A stretch of 15,093 nt of DNA, from positions 1-15,093 of the forward strand of contig DAAL01000239.1 of the NCBI GenBank assembly GCA_001701065.1, read 5' to 3'. This DNA comes from Bacteroidales bacterium GP4. Lineage in GTDB: Bacteria; Bacteroidota; Bacteroidia; Bacteroidales; Muribaculaceae. The notes beneath the pieces were generated by a model. The model ran no database searches. It saw only the letters and a program-made list of their open reading frames with translations, and was not told the DNA's origin. Shown here piece after piece: positions 13,278-15,093 of the stretch (positions within the stretch are counted from its first letter, which is position 1; each line of letters opens with the position of its first letter). The translations under genes and the position numbers were made by a program.

Positions 13278-14876
13278 TTAGAATCCTATTGCGAATTTAG
13301 CCCAGAACTCATCGCCCATCTCGTCCCAATGGTGCAGAGCGGCTCCGGCAAAGTCCGAAGTATATCCTGTCAAGAATTGTCTTGCCGCTTCGGGACCTTT
13401 TTCGGCGAGAATGCTCTTGTATCGTTCCTCGATATAAGGCATTTCGTTTTGCCCTTTATCCACGAAGTGCTGAAACGATGACTTCATGCGGTCACGAGTA
13501 GCTCCCCACTTAACGGTGGCAAGCTTGTTGGTGCGTCGGAAGTGCCATATTGCGCTGTTTTCGTCGTAACGAAGCTGACCGCACACTTTGAAACAAGCCG
13601 GGAGGTCAGTAGTGCCGCTGAATATCGGTATTCGGGGACTTTGTCCGGGGTTGTCGAATGCCAGCCACACCACGCCGCCTACATCGTCAGGAAGCCAGTT
13701 GCGAAGTTGAATCACGGTGGAGTAGGAGCACTGCGGCACAGCCACAAGCCTGTGGTCGCTCACGGTGCCTTCTTTTATTGAGTTAAACAATTTCACCATG
13801 TCGCGTGTCATCCAGGGGTTAGCCGCCGGGCTTATCACGGTGTCGGTTTCCTCGCTGTCCTTCTTTTTGTTTACTACCTTAAGATTCTTTATAGGATCGA
13901 AGTCGGAATCATCGTAAGTTTCGGTGAGGAGTGCCATCACATCAGTCACTGACACAAGGCTGTCAGGCTTGACGCTTATGGGGAGTTCCTCGCTGTCATA
14001 AGAAAGGTTGAGCGAAGGAGCAAGCTTGTTAAGTATGAAGTATTCGCGCACGCTGAATGCTTTGGGTTCATCGAAGTAGTTGGTGCCTGAGTATGCTTCC
14101 CAGAAGCGGAACGGTTTCTTGCCGTCCCATAGACCAAGTTTGCGCGCTGCGTCAAACACATTTGCCGAAGCCATGTAATTGTCAGGGTCCTTTAGGTCGA
14201 TGGTTGAGATTCTGGAAATATTGGCTGACACACCCACATGGTCATCGGGTATTCTTACAGCCGCCCACACACCGCCTATCTTGTCAGGTCCTTCTCCGAA
14301 TATTTCGAAGTGCCACACCTCGCTAGGGTCGGCTATGGTGAGGCATTCGCCCCAGTCGCCGTAGCCGTACTGAGCCACGAGTTCTCCCATAAGGGTTATT
14401 GCCTCACGGGCTGTCGAGCAACGTTGTAGGGCTATCCTTTCAAGTTCTTCAATCAAGAACATTCCTTTAGGGTTCACAAGTTCTTTGCGTCCTGAAATTG
14501 TGGTTTCGCCTATACCGAGTTGCTTCTCGTTAAGGCACGGATAAGAGGTGTTGAGGAATCGGTACACGCTTTTGCTTTGGGGTATTTCTCCTGCTGTTTT
14601 CATTCCTCGGGAACCGGTGGCGTGGTCAGTGTGCATTCGTCCCTTTACCACTGCTACTGTAGTGTCGCGGTCGAATGTCTGTGCCGGAACTATGTCCATC
14701 CATGTGCGGTAGTTGCCGTCACATGTGTGGCTGGTTATCACTGAACCGTCGGTCGAGGCTTTTCTTCCCACCATGATGCTTGTGCAGCTCTCCGGGTCAA
14801 GTTCAGGGAGAACTTCGGCTCCCAATGCCATGAAGGATATGGCTGCGGCTATAATTGCAATCGTTTTTCTTATCAT
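13278..14876 (-). CDS. Exported C69 family dipeptidase
   Basis: A 532-residue Ntn-hydrolase of peptidase family C69 (PepD-like dipeptidase). A signal peptide covers about residues 1-20 (IAIIAAAISFMALGA). It is followed by a ten-residue segment and Cys31 in the signature SCTSIMVGRKASTDGSVITS (30-49). In C69 enzymes this Cys becomes the N-terminal nucleophile after removal of the preceding residues. GYGDWGECLTIADPSEVWHF (about 175-194) and GVWAAVRIPDDHVGVSANIS are further family landmarks. Length is typical (480-550). It would act in the periplasm on dipeptides. It is first in the unit with the C1B peptidase, downstream of the Hc1 gene's terminator. The 92-bp upstream gap shows only a one-mismatch -7 sequence (TAATTTTA on the minus strand, 14891-14884). 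Confidence 0.93.
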   Translation of the reverse strand: MIRKTIAIIAAAISFMALGAEVLPELDPESCTSIMVGRKASTDGSVITSHTCDGNYRTWMDIVPAQTFDRDTTVAVVKGRMHTDHATGSRGMKTAGEIPQSKSVYRFLNTSYPCLNEKQLGIGETTISGRKELVNPKGMFLIEELERIALQRCSTAREAITLMGELVAQYGYGDWGECLTIADPSEVWHFEIFGEGPDKIGGVWAAVRIPDDHVGVSANISRISTIDLKDPDNYMASANVFDAARKLGLWDGKKPFRFWEAYSGTNYFDEPKAFSVREYFILNKLAPSLNLSYDSEELPISVKPDSLVSVTDVMALLTETYDDSDFDPIKNLKVVNKKKDSEETDTVISPAANPWMTRDMVKLFNSIKEGTVSDHRLVAVPQCSYSTVIQLRNWLPDDVGGVVWLAFDNPGQSPRIPIFSGTTDLPACFKVCGQLRYDENSAIWHFRRTNKLATVKWGATRDRMKSSFQHFVDKGQNEMPYIEERYKSILAEKGPEAARQFLTGYTSDFAGAALHHWDEMGDEFWAKFAIGF

Positions 14877-14917
14877 GTAGATTTAAAATTATAAGGTTAT
14901 AACAGGTTACATTATAA

Positions 14918-14949
14918 AAAAAGGAATATCGATGAGGATATCCCTTTTT
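14918..14949 (-). terminator. Terminator of the Hc1 histone-like gene
   Basis: Arms 14918-14930 and 14937-14949 pair over 13 bp with one G-T wobble when read on the minus strand, around a 6-nt loop. The 3' arm runs into seven T followed by ATAATG. It sits 19 nt beyond the stop at 14969. The stem is A/T-flanked with a GG(G)ATATC core, a good intrinsic terminator isolating this gene from the downstream C69 gene. Confidence 0.82.
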
Positions 14950-14968
14950 AGTCGGTTAGCGGAATTCT

Positions 14969-15093
14969 TTAGAGTTTAGCTGCTTCGAGTGATTTCTTGC
15001 GGAATTCTTTCATTGCTTTTTCAATTTCTAAAGAAGCTTTGCGCGCACGAGTACCGGCTGCTTTGTTGCCATTCTCGATTTGTGCCTTAGCAT
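14969..15093 (-). CDS. Histone H1-like Hc1 family protein, C-terminal 40 residues (partial)
   Basis: The minus-strand frame ending at TAA 14971-14969 is open to the window edge. It encodes 40 visible residues containing NGNKAAGTRARKASLEIEKA and ending EFRKKSLEAAKL. The GNKAAG.RARKAS..IEK.MKEFRK pattern is the core of Bacteroidetes Hc1-type histone H1-like proteins (about 55-60 residues), small basic helical proteins thought to bind nucleoid DNA. About one third, the N-terminus, is missing beyond base 15093. A strong terminator follows immediately, consistent with an independent and probably highly expressed gene. The nucleoid role is inferred from family knowledge. Confidence 0.8.
   Translation of the reverse strand, partial: AKAQIENGNKAAGTRARKASLEIEKAMKEFRKKSLEAAKL

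Noticed and set aside
14057..14326. Plus-strand frames of 60-90 codons inside the C69 gene
   Set aside because: Several mutually overlapping frames opposite one clear CDS; none has motifs.
1..15093. CRISPR arrays, insertion sequences, phage or defence-island genes
   Set aside because: No regularly spaced repeats, transposase, integrase or defence motifs were seen; genes are housekeeping with uniform style. The AddB-like protein is core recombination machinery in this group rather than an accessory defence gene.

Overview
The window looks like chromosomal DNA from a Bacteroidales bacterium, most plausibly a Muribaculaceae-like gut commensal (family placement is inference, medium confidence). 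Four things point there: the protein families (DUF5063, Hc1 histone-like protein, AddB-like PD-(D/E)XK protein, secreted C69 and C1B peptidases), Bacteroidetes-type TAnnTTTG -7 elements in intergenic gaps, starts without strong Shine-Dalgarno sequences, and secreted proteins ending their signal peptides in Ala-Gln or Gly-Ala. No mobile element, CRISPR array, tRNA or rRNA was found. Coding density is very high and no gap between genes exceeds 150 bp.

Layout. (1) 1-3513, minus strand: a compact run in the order tsaB (tRNA t6A synthesis), metF (methylene-THF reductase), holB (clamp-loader delta') and the N-terminal 243 codons of an AddB-like nuclease/helicase protein that leaves the window. Gaps are 10, 3 and -3 nt. 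(2) 3597-6140, plus strand, divergent from tsaB: yicC (endoribonuclease family), gmk (guanylate kinase), nadD (NaMN adenylyltransferase) and a DUF5063 protein, nearly or actually overlapping. (3) 6152-7458, minus strand: a membrane-anchored M23 peptidase and a small MerR regulator joined by a TAATG overlap. It converges on block 2, whose best terminator lies inside the merR 3' coding end. (4) 7605-10229, plus: alaS. (5) 10284-10778, minus: a GNAT acetyltransferase sharing a bidirectional terminator with alaS. (6) 10877-12013, plus: an AI-2E/PerM-family membrane protein. (7) 12075-14876, minus: two exported cysteine peptidases (C69, then C1B) that probably form a periplasmic peptide-degrading pair. 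(8) 14969-15093, minus: the C-terminal end of an Hc1-like basic DNA-binding protein with its own terminator.

Most of the window is core information processing and cofactor metabolism (tRNA modification and charging, DNA replication and repair, folate/methionine, GMP and NAD). The less characterised parts are the DUF5063 protein, the M23-MerR pair with its conserved-looking cytoplasmic N-terminal motif, and the exported peptidase pair. I did not find convincing evidence of a new defence system or other novel multi-gene system. The most notable non-coding observation is the operon terminator embedded in the convergent merR gene.
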